Shown: positions 14,762 to 22,331 of the stretch, one piece after another
Layout: each line of letters starts with the position of its first letter
Numbering within the stretch: the first letter of the stretch is position 1
DNA from: Bacteroidales bacterium
GTDB lineage: Bacteria > Bacteroidota > Bacteroidia > Bacteroidales > F082
Reading direction: 5' to 3'
Assembly (NCBI GenBank): GCA_017508895.1
Contig: JAFWRA010000297.1
Location: 1 to 26,317 of the forward strand
DNA length: 26,317 nt
The notes under the pieces: model-generated
Database searches by the model: none
What the model was told of the DNA's origin: nothing
The model's input: only the letters and a program-made list of their open reading frames with translations
Translations under genes and position numbers: made by a program

Positions 14762-15757
14762 ATGGCAAAGAAAGACACCGAGACAAAACTTGAAATCACA
14801 ACTTGTGATATCAAAGGGATTGACCGTATCAATATAGAATCTCTGATACGCATAGTAAGAGGCCAACAGGTAATGCTTGATTCCGATTTGGCGATGTTAT
14901 ATGGCGTTGAAACTAAAAGATTGAACGAACAGGTGAAACGAAATCTCAATCGTTTTCCAGAGGATTTCATGTTTCAACTCACTCAGGATGAGGCGGTTCG
15001 TTCAAGGTCGCAATTTGCGACCTTGAACGATGAAGGGATGCTTTTGAGGTCGCAAATTGCGACCTCAAATGAAAAGGATAATCCTTTGAGGCCACAATTT
15101 GTTACCTCAAACGGAAGAGGGGGTAACCGTTATTTGCCCTATGCCTTCACCCGCAATGGCATCGCGATGCTCAGCAGTGTATTAAGGTCTGACACAGCCG
15201 TGGAAGTCAACATCCGCATCATGCGCGCTTTCACCATGATCCCGCAACTCGTCAATCACAACACACAAATCATAGAGCGGATCTTCAACATTGAGCAGCA
15301 TCAACAGGAGACAGACAAAACCATTAAGGTCATTCTTGATAGAATCGAGGACGTTAGCCCCAAACTTCTCCCCGAGCAGGTTTTTGCAACGGGTTGCGTC
15401 TGGGATGCATGGACCTACATTTCCGACCTTGTTCGGAGCGCCCGTCAAAGGATTGTCCTGATTGACAACTACGTTGACGACCGAGTACTCTCCATGCTCA
15501 CAAAGCGGGCAGATGGAGTAACAGCGACCATCCACACACGCTATAACGAACAATTTCTCACCGACCTGAAGAAACACAACGCCCAATATCCTAAAATCGA
15601 GTTCATTCAGTTGCCCCACCGCAACCATGACCGTTTTCTGATCATCGATGACAAAGTCTATCTGTTGGGTGCCAGCTTGAAGGATATGGGAGCGGGGCTT
15701 TGCGCGGTTACTGAAATGAGCATTGCGCCGGAGGTGATTTTGGGGATGGTGGGGTGA
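14762..15757 (+). CDS. ORF6N-domain DNA-binding protein with PLD-like C-terminus
   Basis: This is a 331-residue protein. The N-terminal ORF6N domain (about 28-150) is recognised by RGQQVMLDSDLAMLYGVETK, then NLNRFPEDFMFQLT and YLPYAFTRNGIAMLSSVLRS; this family occurs in phages and mobile elements and binds DNA. Three 14-residue repeats (RSQFATLNDEGMLL, RSQIATSNEKDNPL, RPQFVTSN) lie inside the domain where most relatives have one copy. A helical linker (about 165-205) leads to a C-terminal domain (about 210-330) with VWDAWTYISDLV, IVLIDNYVDD and HDRFLIID (an HxRx4D pattern) followed by VYLLGASLKDMG. This is reminiscent of a phospholipase-D/HKD half-site; nuclease activity is inference. The gene converges with the minus-strand cassette downstream. 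Confidence 0.82.
   Translation: MAKKDTETKLEITTCDIKGIDRINIESLIRIVRGQQVMLDSDLAMLYGVETKRLNEQVKRNLNRFPEDFMFQLTQDEAVRSRSQFATLNDEGMLLRSQIATSNEKDNPLRPQFVTSNGRGGNRYLPYAFTRNGIAMLSSVLRSDTAVEVNIRIMRAFTMIPQLVNHNTQIIERIFNIEQHQQETDKTIKVILDRIEDVSPKLLPEQVFATGCVWDAWTYISDLVRSARQRIVLIDNYVDDRVLSMLTKRADGVTATIHTRYNEQFLTDLKKHNAQYPKIEFIQLPHRNHDRFLIIDDKVYLLGASLKDMGAGLCAVTEMSIAPEVILGMVG
14998..15111 (+). repeat. Three 42-bp in-frame repeats, each holding a 27-bp palindrome
   Basis: Palindromes occupy 15001-15027, 15043-15069 and 15085-15111, exactly 42 bp apart. Each has 13-bp arms and a 1-base centre; core bases read GGTCGCAA ... TTGCGACC. The first two are perfect, and the first extends to 16-bp arms (14998-15030). 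The third has two mismatched pairs. They encode the 14-residue repeats of the ORF6N protein. Confidence 0.9.
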
Positions 15758-15817
15758 GAACGGATAAAATCGCCACATATTTAATGTTCATCACATCATA
15801 CGTAAAAAAAAGAGTTC

Positions 15818-16081
15818 TTACAATTTCAATGATTCAACAAAAACCCGCTCCATTTCCCTCATCTTCTCACAGAAATCCACATACGATGAAGCGGTCTTAC
15901 ATATCTATATTCCATAAATGGATAAAGCGAAAAGGCTTTCTTTGAAATACAAAGTAGGTATTTCTTCCCACAGCCAAGCACCATCGAACTGATAGAAGTG
16001 CCTAACCATCTGTTGTTGAGCACTGTCTAATAACTTGAAAAACCTACTATTTGCAGTGATGTTGATAGCCTCGTTGGCATG
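15818..16081 (-). pseudogene. Remnant coding frame downstream of DUF2442-HTH gene
   Basis: The frame of the DUF2442-HTH gene continues past its TAA (16082-16084) with protein-like sequence: 58 codons (ANEAINITANSRFFKLLDSA ... FYQFDGAWLWEEIPTLYFK) to a TAG at 15905. Then, in the same frame, 28 more codons (CKTASSYVDFCEKMREMERV) run to TAA 15818. There is no good in-frame start after 16082. Both stops could be single-base changes from glutamine codons. I read it as the decayed third gene of the cassette, or a former C-terminal extension of the preceding gene. I do not recognise the family. Apart from this, 15758-16081 holds nothing I can identify. Confidence 0.5.
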
Positions 16082-16498
16082 TTAAGCGCTTTGAAGCTCG
16101 GCTCCGAGGGTGTGTAATGTATGACGGATTTGTTGAAGGCGTTGTTCACTTGGTTTGGAGATGCCATAGATATATCGCGCCAGTAAACTCTTGTTGATGC
16201 CGATGGCACGTGCGATTTCCGACACATTGAGCCAAGGGAAACGCTTGAACATTTCAGCCACTTCATTTTGGCTGTCGGGTTCACTCGTCTCGTAAAAACT
16301 CGAAATGTGCATGTCGGCATCCAAGTCTTCCCAACGGATGGAGGTGCCTTCCTCGTCGATGGTGAAGTCATTGCGCTGTTCCATCGAAGCATCTTTCAGT
16401 TCGGGATAAGCCTCCAATGGACGGCTCAGTACACGGCCTTCCGTTGTCTTCAGATAGATTCTTTTTTCGTCAAACCAAATGCTCTTTATCTTTTCCAT
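16082..16498 (-). CDS. DUF2442 protein with C-terminal helix-turn-helix
   Basis: This is a 138-residue protein. Residues 1-70 are a DUF2442 domain (IKSIWFDEKRIYLKTTEGRV ... LEAYPELKDAS ... IRWEDLDADMHISSF). Residues 85-135 form a helix-turn-helix resembling the Xre/Cro type (LNVSEIARAIGINKSLLARYI then a basic helix). ATG 16498 is chosen because it matches the usual DUF2442 start and lies 13 bases after the stop of the DUF4160 frame; the open frame extends to 16540 but that part overlaps the DUF4160 coding end. DUF4160 and DUF2442 genes are frequently adjacent, in a toxin-antitoxin-like arrangement whose activity I cannot confirm. The HTH makes this the likely autoregulator, with an inverted repeat at 16767-16786 as candidate operator. 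Confidence 0.78.
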   Translation of the reverse strand: MEKIKSIWFDEKRIYLKTTEGRVLSRPLEAYPELKDASMEQRNDFTIDEEGTSIRWEDLDADMHISSFYETSEPDSQNEVAEMFKRFPWLNVSEIARAIGINKSLLARYIYGISKPSEQRLQQIRHTLHTLGAELQSA

Positions 16499-16511
16499 AG
16501 TCCATGATTGT

Positions 16512-16744
16512 TTAGTCAAACCGTTTATGCCATTCCTCAATGAAATCTTCGCGGTAAATAGAGCAAGTATCGATAGCTTTCTTCAGCTCCTGTTCTTTTA
16601 GCCCGTGGTTGAATACAAGGTTAACCGTTGGTCCAAGGCGATTTTAGCCTTCTTCCCGTTACAATCCACATGTACGTGAATGGGCTGATGCTCATCCAAA
16701 TAGAAGAAAAACCGCATTCCAAATGTGATCAATAGGGTTGGCAT
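16512..16744 (-). pseudogene. Frameshifted DUF4160 gene
   Basis: From ATG 16744 the frame reads MPTLLITFGMRFFFYLDEHQ, then HVHVDCNGKKAKIALD, the standard DUF4160 beginning, but ends early at TAA 16598. The other frame supplies the expected second half (VNLVFNHGLKEQELKKAID ... YREDFIEEWHKRFD) to TAA 16512. Adding one base near 16631-16637 restores a single chain of about 77 residues (ALGPTVNLVFNHG). The gene therefore carries a 1-bp deletion, or the assembly has an indel. It is the first gene of the minus-strand cassette and has a good promoter. DUF4160 proteins are small and of unproven function. Confidence 0.78.
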
Positions 16745-16759
16745 GACTGAATTTTTCTG

Positions 16760-16791
16760 CAAAGTTAGGTATAAATTTTTATACCTTGCAA
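16760..16791 (-). promoter_or_regulatory. Promoter of DUF4160/DUF2442 cassette with inverted-repeat operator
   Basis: On the minus strand, TTG (16789-16791), 21 bp, then TAACTTTG (16760-16767) form a promoter 15 bases before ATG 16744. The spacer holds AGGTATAAA (16767-16775) and TTTATACCT (16778-16786), a perfect 9-bp inverted repeat with a 2-bp centre. A dimeric HTH protein bound there would block RNA polymerase. Confidence 0.65.
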
Positions 16792-16891
16792 TGTCTTAGT
16801 GATTTTTTGAAACTAATCTGCAAGTTTTGTGCAATACTTTTCTGCGGAAACTCTTGTTAGCCATGCAAAACGTCGCTTCAACGGTCTTTCT

Positions 16892-16912
16892 TTTCCATTA
16901 GCCTCATGGAAA
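16892..16912 (-). terminator. Possible weak terminator of the efflux operon
   Basis: TTTCCAT and ATGGAAA form a 7-bp stem with a 7-base loop just beyond the stop of the last operon gene. The stem is followed by A/G, not T, on the transcribed strand, so intrinsic termination is doubtful. Confidence 0.3.
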
Positions 16913-16916
16913 TAGA

Positions 16917-17654
16917 TTATTTAAGTAACAACATCCTCACCACCACTGGTCGATGGTCAGAAGCCTCTGGCTCGTCAATCACAGTTGATTCAAGCGTCTC
17001 AACAGAATGGCTTTTGAATAGGGCAACATAATCAAGGCAGTCTTGCGGTTCGTCGGCAGGGTAGGAGGCCTCGCTGTCGGAAAGGATGGTGAAATGCTTC
17101 CCCAGTTCTCGCAACAGCTCCGATTCGGGAGTGTCGTTCCAGTCGCCAGCCAAGATGAATGGTTTTTGCCAACGTTGGGCTTCTTTCACAATGAGCGGGA
17201 CAGAGGCCCAACGCGGCTCTTCCTCGAGGTCTAAATGGGTGCAGGCCATCACATAATCCTGCAATTCCACCACCAGTAACACCCGAGGTTCGTCGCCAGG
17301 CAAGGGGATGTGCTTGATGCTCAAAGGTGTTTCTCGGGTGAGGATACCCACGCCATACTTTCCTCCATCATATTCGATGGCACTGCCAAAGACGGGGTAA
17401 TATTGCGTGCGACTGGCCAATTCACCTAACTGATACCGATGCTTGCTTCGTCCAGTCATGCTGTCTAACTCTTGAAGAGCTACCACATCGGGCTGCTGCC
17501 GAGCAATCACAGCGGCAGTGCGGTCGTAGTCCAACACCATGTCCATGCCCGCACAATGGCGCACGTTATAGGTCATCACCTTTAGCGTGTCCTGCCCAAG
17601 GACTGCCATCGTGATGCCCCAAAGCACCAAGGCCAAAACGATTCCTCGTTTCAT
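16917..17654 (-). CDS. Exported endonuclease/exonuclease/phosphatase family protein
   Basis: This is a 246-residue protein with an N-terminal hydrophobic signal (IVLALVLWGITMAVLGQ). The EEP fold is clear: TYNVRHC with N30, VALQELDS (metal-binding Glu), GDWNDTP (catalytic D and N) and SDHRPV (catalytic His) near the end. The family cleaves phosphodiester or phosphomonoester bonds in nucleic acids, phospholipids or small molecules; the substrate here is unknown and the location is periplasmic or outside. ATG 17654 is chosen for the signal peptide; in-frame TTG 17666 overlaps the preceding stop. It begins 8 bases after the PG0541-like gene and is the last gene of the efflux operon, an unusual partner for a pump. 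Confidence 0.82.
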   Translation of the reverse strand: MKRGIVLALVLWGITMAVLGQDTLKVMTYNVRHCAGMDMVLDYDRTAAVIARQQPDVVALQELDSMTGRSKHRYQLGELASRTQYYPVFGSAIEYDGGKYGVGILTRETPLSIKHIPLPGDEPRVLLVVELQDYVMACTHLDLEEEPRWASVPLIVKEAQRWQKPFILAGDWNDTPESELLRELGKHFTILSDSEASYPADEPQDCLDYVALFKSHSVETLESTVIDEPEASDHRPVVVRMLLLK

Positions 17655-17662
17655 GCGGATAA

Positions 17663-17956
17663 TCAAATCATTTTCTCGATATTCCAGCTAAAAGCCCTCA
17701 ACCCCAAGTCCGGGGTTTTGAGGTCTTTTTCGTGTAGCTGGTTGAGGATGCCGTCCACCTTGTCGTCGTCGACGATGCTGATAATGGCGTTGTTCAAGGT
17801 CGGCCAAGCATGGGTGCCGTAGTGCGGCTCGCCCGTATTGCTTCCATGGCCTTTGATTTCGTTCCATTCCGTGAAACCTTTTACGCCATTGTCGTTGAGG
17901 GTGGCAGCTATTTCATCGTAATATGCCTGATTATATGTTATGAGTATTGCTTTCAT
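17663..17956 (-). CDS. PG0541-like (P-II-fold) transporter-associated protein
   Basis: This is a 97-residue soluble protein without a signal peptide. It begins MKAILITYNQAYYDEIAATL and has a ferredoxin-like beta-alpha-beta pattern with a central HGSNTGEPHYGTHAWPTLNN and SIVDDDKVDGIL. It matches my memory of the small PG0541-type proteins encoded next to RND pumps in Bacteroidota, which resemble P-II signal proteins. The start is 2 bases after the pump stop, indicating tight coupling. By analogy with P-II and AmtB it may sense a small ligand and modulate the pump from the cytoplasmic side; this is inference. Confidence 0.7.
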   Translation of the reverse strand: MKAILITYNQAYYDEIAATLNDNGVKGFTEWNEIKGHGSNTGEPHYGTHAWPTLNNAIISIVDDDKVDGILNQLHEKDLKTPDLGLRAFSWNIEKMI

Positions 17957-17958
17957 GA

Positions 17959-20900
17959 TTAACGGATGTTTTCAGTTTTGGTTAACGCTTCTTCAGCCTT
18001 TCTTCTCTTTCTACGAACAGCTCTTGTTTCCAACGAGCAATACAGTGCGGGAATCAGCAACAGCGTAATCAACGTAGACACCGTCAAACCCCACGCGACA
18101 GTGACACCCAACGAATTCCACATCTCGGCACCTTCGCCACGACCAAGGGCCATGGGCAGCATACCCAAGACAGTGGTGAGGGTGGTCATCAGGATAGGAC
18201 GCAGACGCGAACGGGCGGCCTTCACGGTGGCTTCCTTCACTTCGACGCCACGCTCTTCCAACAAGGTGGTGTAGTCGATGAGCACGATACCGTTCTTCAC
18301 GACGATACCCATCAGAATCAAGATACCCACGAAGGCCATAGCACCCAAGGCGGTGTTGGTGGCCCATAGACCGAGGAACACGCCCGTGAAGGTGAACGGT
18401 ACGGAGAACATGATGACGAAAGGCTTCATGAGGTTCTCGAACTGAGAGGCCATCACGATGTAAACCAAGATGATGATAAGGATAAGCAACGTGAACAGGT
18501 CGCCAAACATCTCCTGCTGGGTCTCGTAGTCTCCGGCGATTTTGGTCATGATCTCGGCTGGGATTTCGGTGTCGCTGATGACTTCCTCGCACATCTTCAC
18601 CACATCACTCAGCACTTGTCCCTTGCCGACGACGGCGGTGACGCTGACCATACGTTCACGGTCCTTGCGCTGGATGCTGGGCGGGGTCAGGTTTTCAACT
18701 ACCACACCGAGGTCGCCCACGCGGACGGGTTGACCGTAGCTGTTGTAAATCTTGATGTCTTCGATGTCCTCAATGCTCTTACGGAACTCGGGGGCATAAC
18801 GCACGCGGATGTCGTATTCCTCACCGTCCTCACGATAGTAGGAACCCACCGAGCCGTTGATGCGGTTCTTGACGTAGGTGGCTGCCGTGGTGCTATTCAA
18901 GCCGTTAAGAGCCAGTTTCTCGCGGTCGAAGTCAACTTGATACTCAGGCGTGTATTCGTCACGTCCCACAATGACTTGCAAAATACCTCTATCACGGAGT
19001 TTCTGTGCGATATCGTTAGCCACGCGGTCGGTGGTGCCGAAGTCGTAACCATAAACCTCCACTTGAACGGTGCTCATGCCGCCCATGCCGCCACCGCCTT
19101 CGTTGACATTGGCTTTCTTGATTTCGGGCATGGCGTTGAGCTTGGCGCGGATTTCATCGGCAACCTCACTGGTTTTGCGCAGACCAGCCTTACGACGTTC
19201 GGTCTTGGTGCCTAAACGAAGGTTGAACGACATGATGTGCGTACCATTGCTTCGCATCGAGGCAAAAGCATTGTCGGAGTCGGCCTGACCGAAGCTATAG
19301 TTACAAATCTTCACTTCGGGGATGGCCATGAAGTCCTCTGCAAGGCTCTTGGCGAAGGCACCAGTGACATCTTGTCCCGTGCCCGTAGGAAGTTCGATGT
19401 TGATGCTCAGACGGCCTTCGTCCATCTTGGGCATCATTTCGGTCTTCAAGGTCGGGGCGAGGAGGACAACAGACAGGATAAACAATCCCAACATACCGAA
19501 GATGACCACCTTACGATGGTTGACGCACCAACCGATGAGGCGTGCATAGCCGTTGCTGATGGCATCCAAACCCTTGTTGATGGGGCGGAAGATTGCTTTG
19601 TGGAACTTGCTCTGATGGGGATTCATCACCAGCATCCTGGAGCACATCATCGGTACCAAAGTGAGGGCGCCGCAAGTGGAGACAATCATGATGATGGAAA
19701 CAATCCAACCCAACTGCTTGAACATCACACCCGTGGTGCCTTTGATCATCGTCAAGGGCAGGAACACCGCCAACATGGTTAAGGTGGAGGCGATAACTGA
19801 CAACTGCACCTCTTGGGTGGCATGCACGGCGGCCTCTTTTGGCTTTGAACCGCGCTCAATGTGGGTGGTAACATTCTCAAGCACCACAATGGCATCGTCG
19901 ACTACCATACCAATGGCGATGGTCAGTGATGACATAGAGATGATATTCAAGGTGTTGTCTGTGGCAAATAGGTAAATCAACGAAGCTAACAGCGAAATCG
20001 GGATGGCCAGCACGATGATGAAGGTGGCACGCCAACGACCGAGGAACACAAACACGACCAGCATCACCAGTAGGAAGGTAATGAAGATGGTGTCGCGCAG
20101 GCTGTTAATGGTGTTTTGGATGGAAGTGGAACCGTCGACGATGATGCTCAGCTTGACATCGGAAGGCAGCGTAGGCTCAATGACTTTCAGCTGCTTTTTA
20201 ATGCCTTTGATGACGTTAACAGCATTGGCGTCGGTCTGTTTCTGGATGACGATGGTGGCACCTTGACGACCATTGCTATACGACTCCTGGATGCGTTCTT
20301 CCGAACCGTCTCTCACCGTGGCCACATCGCGCAGGTAGATAGGTGCAGTGCCGCGAGAGCCAACGATGATATCCTCCATCTCCTTGGCCGAGGTAAACTC
20401 CTTCTGGATACGAAGGCTGTAGCTGTTGGAGCCGATGTCGATGTAACCAGCGGGCACGTTGCGGTTCTCGGTGGCTAAGGTATTGGAAATGCTTTCAAGG
20501 GTTAAGTTGTAGGCTTCCAGTTTGTTCGGGTCGACATAGACCTGGATTTCACGCTTGGGAGCACCATTGGCGGAAACTGTACCCACACCGCTTACACGTG
20601 CCAAAGGCGTGGTGACACGGTCCTCGATGATCTTGTCCAAGGCGGGCAGACTCTCATCGGCCGTCACGCTAAGCAGCATGATGGGCATGTCCTCGGCGTT
20701 GAACTTGAACAGGACGGGGTTGGTGGCGCCGTCGGGTAGGTAGTTGCGCACCATGTCAATCTTGTCGCGAACGTTATTGGTGGCGGTCTCGATGTCGATG
20801 CCGCTCTCAAACTCCAACGACAGTACCGAGGTGTTCTCGCGCGAGGTAGAGGAGAGGTGCTTCAGGTCGGGGACGGCGTTCAAAGTGTTTTCCAAAGTCT

Positions 20901-21093
20901 TGGAAATGTTGGTCTCAATATCGGCGGCACTGGCTCCCGGATAGGAGGTCATCACCATGATGAAGTTGGTCTCCATATTAGGCAACTGGTTGATGGAGAG
21001 GTTCATCAAGGAGAAGATGCCGAAAATGGCGATGGCGACAAACACCAAAGCTGTCGTCACCGGGTTATTTACTGCTGTTCTTTGTAAACTCAT
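17959..21093 (-). CDS. RND efflux pump, HAE1 family inner-membrane protein
   Basis: This is a 1044-residue protein, full length for the AcrB/MexB class. It has TM1 near residues 12-32, a first periplasmic loop (about 35-330), TM2-7, a second loop (about 560-860) and TM8-12. Proton-relay residues are present: D399 and D400 in GMVVDDAIVVLEN, and K933 in GIVVKNGIVLIDY, so proton-driven transport is expected. A glycine/methionine-rich patch (GGGGMGGMSTVQV) is found in the second loop. With the adaptor and TolC genes it forms a tripartite pump for drugs, detergents or other amphiphiles; the substrate is not deducible. It is separated from the adaptor gene by a repeat-rich 98-bp gap. Confidence 0.93.
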   Translation of the reverse strand: MSLQRTAVNNPVTTALVFVAIAIFGIFSLMNLSINQLPNMETNFIMVMTSYPGASAADIETNISKTLENTLNAVPDLKHLSSTSRENTSVLSLEFESGIDIETATNNVRDKIDMVRNYLPDGATNPVLFKFNAEDMPIMLLSVTADESLPALDKIIEDRVTTPLARVSGVGTVSANGAPKREIQVYVDPNKLEAYNLTLESISNTLATENRNVPAGYIDIGSNSYSLRIQKEFTSAKEMEDIIVGSRGTAPIYLRDVATVRDGSEERIQESYSNGRQGATIVIQKQTDANAVNVIKGIKKQLKVIEPTLPSDVKLSIIVDGSTSIQNTINSLRDTIFITFLLVMLVVFVFLGRWRATFIIVLAIPISLLASLIYLFATDNTLNIISMSSLTIAIGMVVDDAIVVLENVTTHIERGSKPKEAAVHATQEVQLSVIASTLTMLAVFLPLTMIKGTTGVMFKQLGWIVSIIMIVSTCGALTLVPMMCSRMLVMNPHQSKFHKAIFRPINKGLDAISNGYARLIGWCVNHRKVVIFGMLGLFILSVVLLAPTLKTEMMPKMDEGRLSINIELPTGTGQDVTGAFAKSLAEDFMAIPEVKICNYSFGQADSDNAFASMRSNGTHIMSFNLRLGTKTERRKAGLRKTSEVADEIRAKLNAMPEIKKANVNEGGGGMGGMSTVQVEVYGYDFGTTDRVANDIAQKLRDRGILQVIVGRDEYTPEYQVDFDREKLALNGLNSTTAATYVKNRINGSVGSYYREDGEEYDIRVRYAPEFRKSIEDIEDIKIYNSYGQPVRVGDLGVVVENLTPPSIQRKDRERMVSVTAVVGKGQVLSDVVKMCEEVISDTEIPAEIMTKIAGDYETQQEMFGDLFTLLILIIILVYIVMASQFENLMKPFVIMFSVPFTFTGVFLGLWATNTALGAMAFVGILILMGIVVKNGIVLIDYTTLLEERGVEVKEATVKAARSRLRPILMTTLTTVLGMLPMALGRGEGAEMWNSLGVTVAWGLTVSTLITLLLIPALYCSLETRAVRRKRRKAEEALTKTENIR

Positions 21094-21100
21094 CTTTTTG

Positions 21101-21190
21101 TTGTTTAATTGTTTGATGTTGAATTGTTTAATTGTTTAGGGATGCCGCGTTGGTCAACACTTCAACAATTAAACAATCAACACTTCAACA
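21101..21190 (-). repeat. Repeat-rich gap between adaptor and pump genes
   Basis: TTGTTTAATTGTT occurs at 21101-21113 and 21124-21136, and its reverse complement at 21164-21176. CAACACTTCAACA occurs at 21155-21167 and 21178-21190. Either direct copy can pair with the inverted copy to form a 13-bp stem in the mRNA, which might set the ratio of adaptor to pump. Confidence 0.6.
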
Positions 21191-21191
21191 T

Positions 21192-22226
21192 TCATTTCAC
21201 GGTAACACTCACTCCATCTTTCAGTCTCACCTGTCCTTCAGTGACAATGCGGTCGCCTTCATTGATGCCGCTGATGATTTCGTAACGGCTGCCGAGACGT
21301 TTGCCAAGTTCCACGAGGGTGTATTTAACGGTGTTATCGGGTTGGAGCACATAAACGAAATGCTCACCGGAACCCATTTGCTTCACCACGGCAATATCGG
21401 GAATCACCACATGGTGGTTGGTGCCGAAGTTGGCCGTCACGCGGGCGAACATGCCGGGACGTAAGCGTAAGTCTTTGTTATCGCTGATGACTTCGACAGG
21501 GAAGGTGTGAGTGGCAGAACTGACGGTGGGGTAGATGAGGTTCACTTTGCCTTTGAAGGTCTCGTCAGGATAGGAATCCACCTCGATGTCGAATTCCATG
21601 CCTGTATTGACATGGGTGAAAAGGCTCTCCGACACATTGATGAGCATCTTGACAGGTTGGATTTGCTGAACGACGAAGATGGGCTGTGCCATGCTGTACA
21701 TGTCGCCTTTGTCGTAGTTGCGGGCGGTCACCACACCATTGATGGGGCTGCGGAGATAGGTGTTCTCAGCCAAGTTCTGGTAAGTTTTCTTGGTTACATT
21801 CAAAGCGAGTCTGGCCATATCGTAATCGGATTGTGACACGGCACCGATGTTATAGAGTTCGGTAAGGCGTGACAGCTCCGTCGAGTCGTTGACGTATTGC
21901 ATACGGGTCTTGGCAAGGTTGACATCGTCCATCTTGGCCAAAAGTTGACCTTTGCTAACCCTCTGCCCGACTTCCGCGTTGATGCTCACAATACGTCCCG
22001 CTGTTTGCGACACGATGTTGTTGATGGCGTAAGGCTCGATGTTGGAGGTAAAGGTGTTGGTGATGTCGACGTCTTCAGTTTGTGCAGTAGTGACACTGAC
22101 GACTGGAGCGGCTTTTTGGGTGTCCTGTCCTGCTGGAGCTGCAGTGTTGGTTTTGTCTTTTTGTCCGCAAGCCGTCATCAATGCGATAGCGGCAAAAGCG
22201 ATGATACTGAGTTTGAGGTATTTCAT
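21192..22226 (-). CDS. RND efflux periplasmic adaptor (membrane fusion), lipoprotein
   Basis: This is a 344-residue protein. The lipoprotein signal is MKYLKLSIIAFAAIALMTAC, with C20 acylated. It then has the adaptor layout: a lipoyl half (GRIVSINAEVGQRVSKGQLL, about 74-95), a short alpha-helical hairpin (about 100-145, SELYNIGAVS-like), a second lipoyl half (YLRSPINGVVTARNYDKGD), a beta-barrel (about 180-265) and a membrane-proximal domain ending IVTEGQVRLKDGVSV. It bridges the inner-membrane pump to the outer-membrane channel. The short hairpin is typical of the RND (HAE1) partners. It is followed by the pump gene and preceded by the TolC gene. Confidence 0.92.
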   Translation of the reverse strand: MKYLKLSIIAFAAIALMTACGQKDKTNTAAPAGQDTQKAAPVVSVTTAQTEDVDITNTFTSNIEPYAINNIVSQTAGRIVSINAEVGQRVSKGQLLAKMDDVNLAKTRMQYVNDSTELSRLTELYNIGAVSQSDYDMARLALNVTKKTYQNLAENTYLRSPINGVVTARNYDKGDMYSMAQPIFVVQQIQPVKMLINVSESLFTHVNTGMEFDIEVDSYPDETFKGKVNLIYPTVSSATHTFPVEVISDNKDLRLRPGMFARVTANFGTNHHVVIPDIAVVKQMGSGEHFVYVLQPDNTVKYTLVELGKRLGSRYEIISGINEGDRIVTEGQVRLKDGVSVTVK

Positions 22227-22231
22227 TGATT

Positions 22232-22331
22232 TGTATTTAATTATTCAAGATTTAAAATTCAAAATTTAAGATTCGAAATTCAAAATTGGCTTTCAGCTTT
22301 CAGTAACAGAGCTGATAGCTGACTGTTAGCT
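22232..22331 (-). repeat. AT-rich and AGCT repeats between TolC and adaptor genes
   Basis: 22243-22287 is a run of short ATTCAAAATT-like units. It is followed by AGCT at 22295, 22310, 22317 and 22328, which can form nested stems (AGCT/AGCT, CAGT/ACTG). No promoter is evident. It is probably an mRNA structure or a degenerate intergenic repeat. Confidence 0.4.

Noticed and set aside
14998..15111. CRISPR-like array
   Set aside because: The repeats are palindromic and 42 bp apart, but they are in frame in a protein, only three units long, and the intervening 15 bp are too short to be spacers.
15754..15945. Plus-strand frame of 63 codons after the ORF6N gene
   Set aside because: It overlaps the minus-strand remnant, has no promoter and no recognisable content.
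16027..16392. Minus-strand frame of 121 codons overlapping the DUF2442-HTH gene
   Set aside because: The overlapping frame has recognisable DUF2442 and HTH motifs; this one has none and is rich in R, S and P, as in a shadow frame.
18616..19782. Several plus-strand frames of 100-200 codons opposite the RND pump gene
   Set aside because: They are antisense to a full-length conserved pump; their sequence mirrors the codon bias of the pump.
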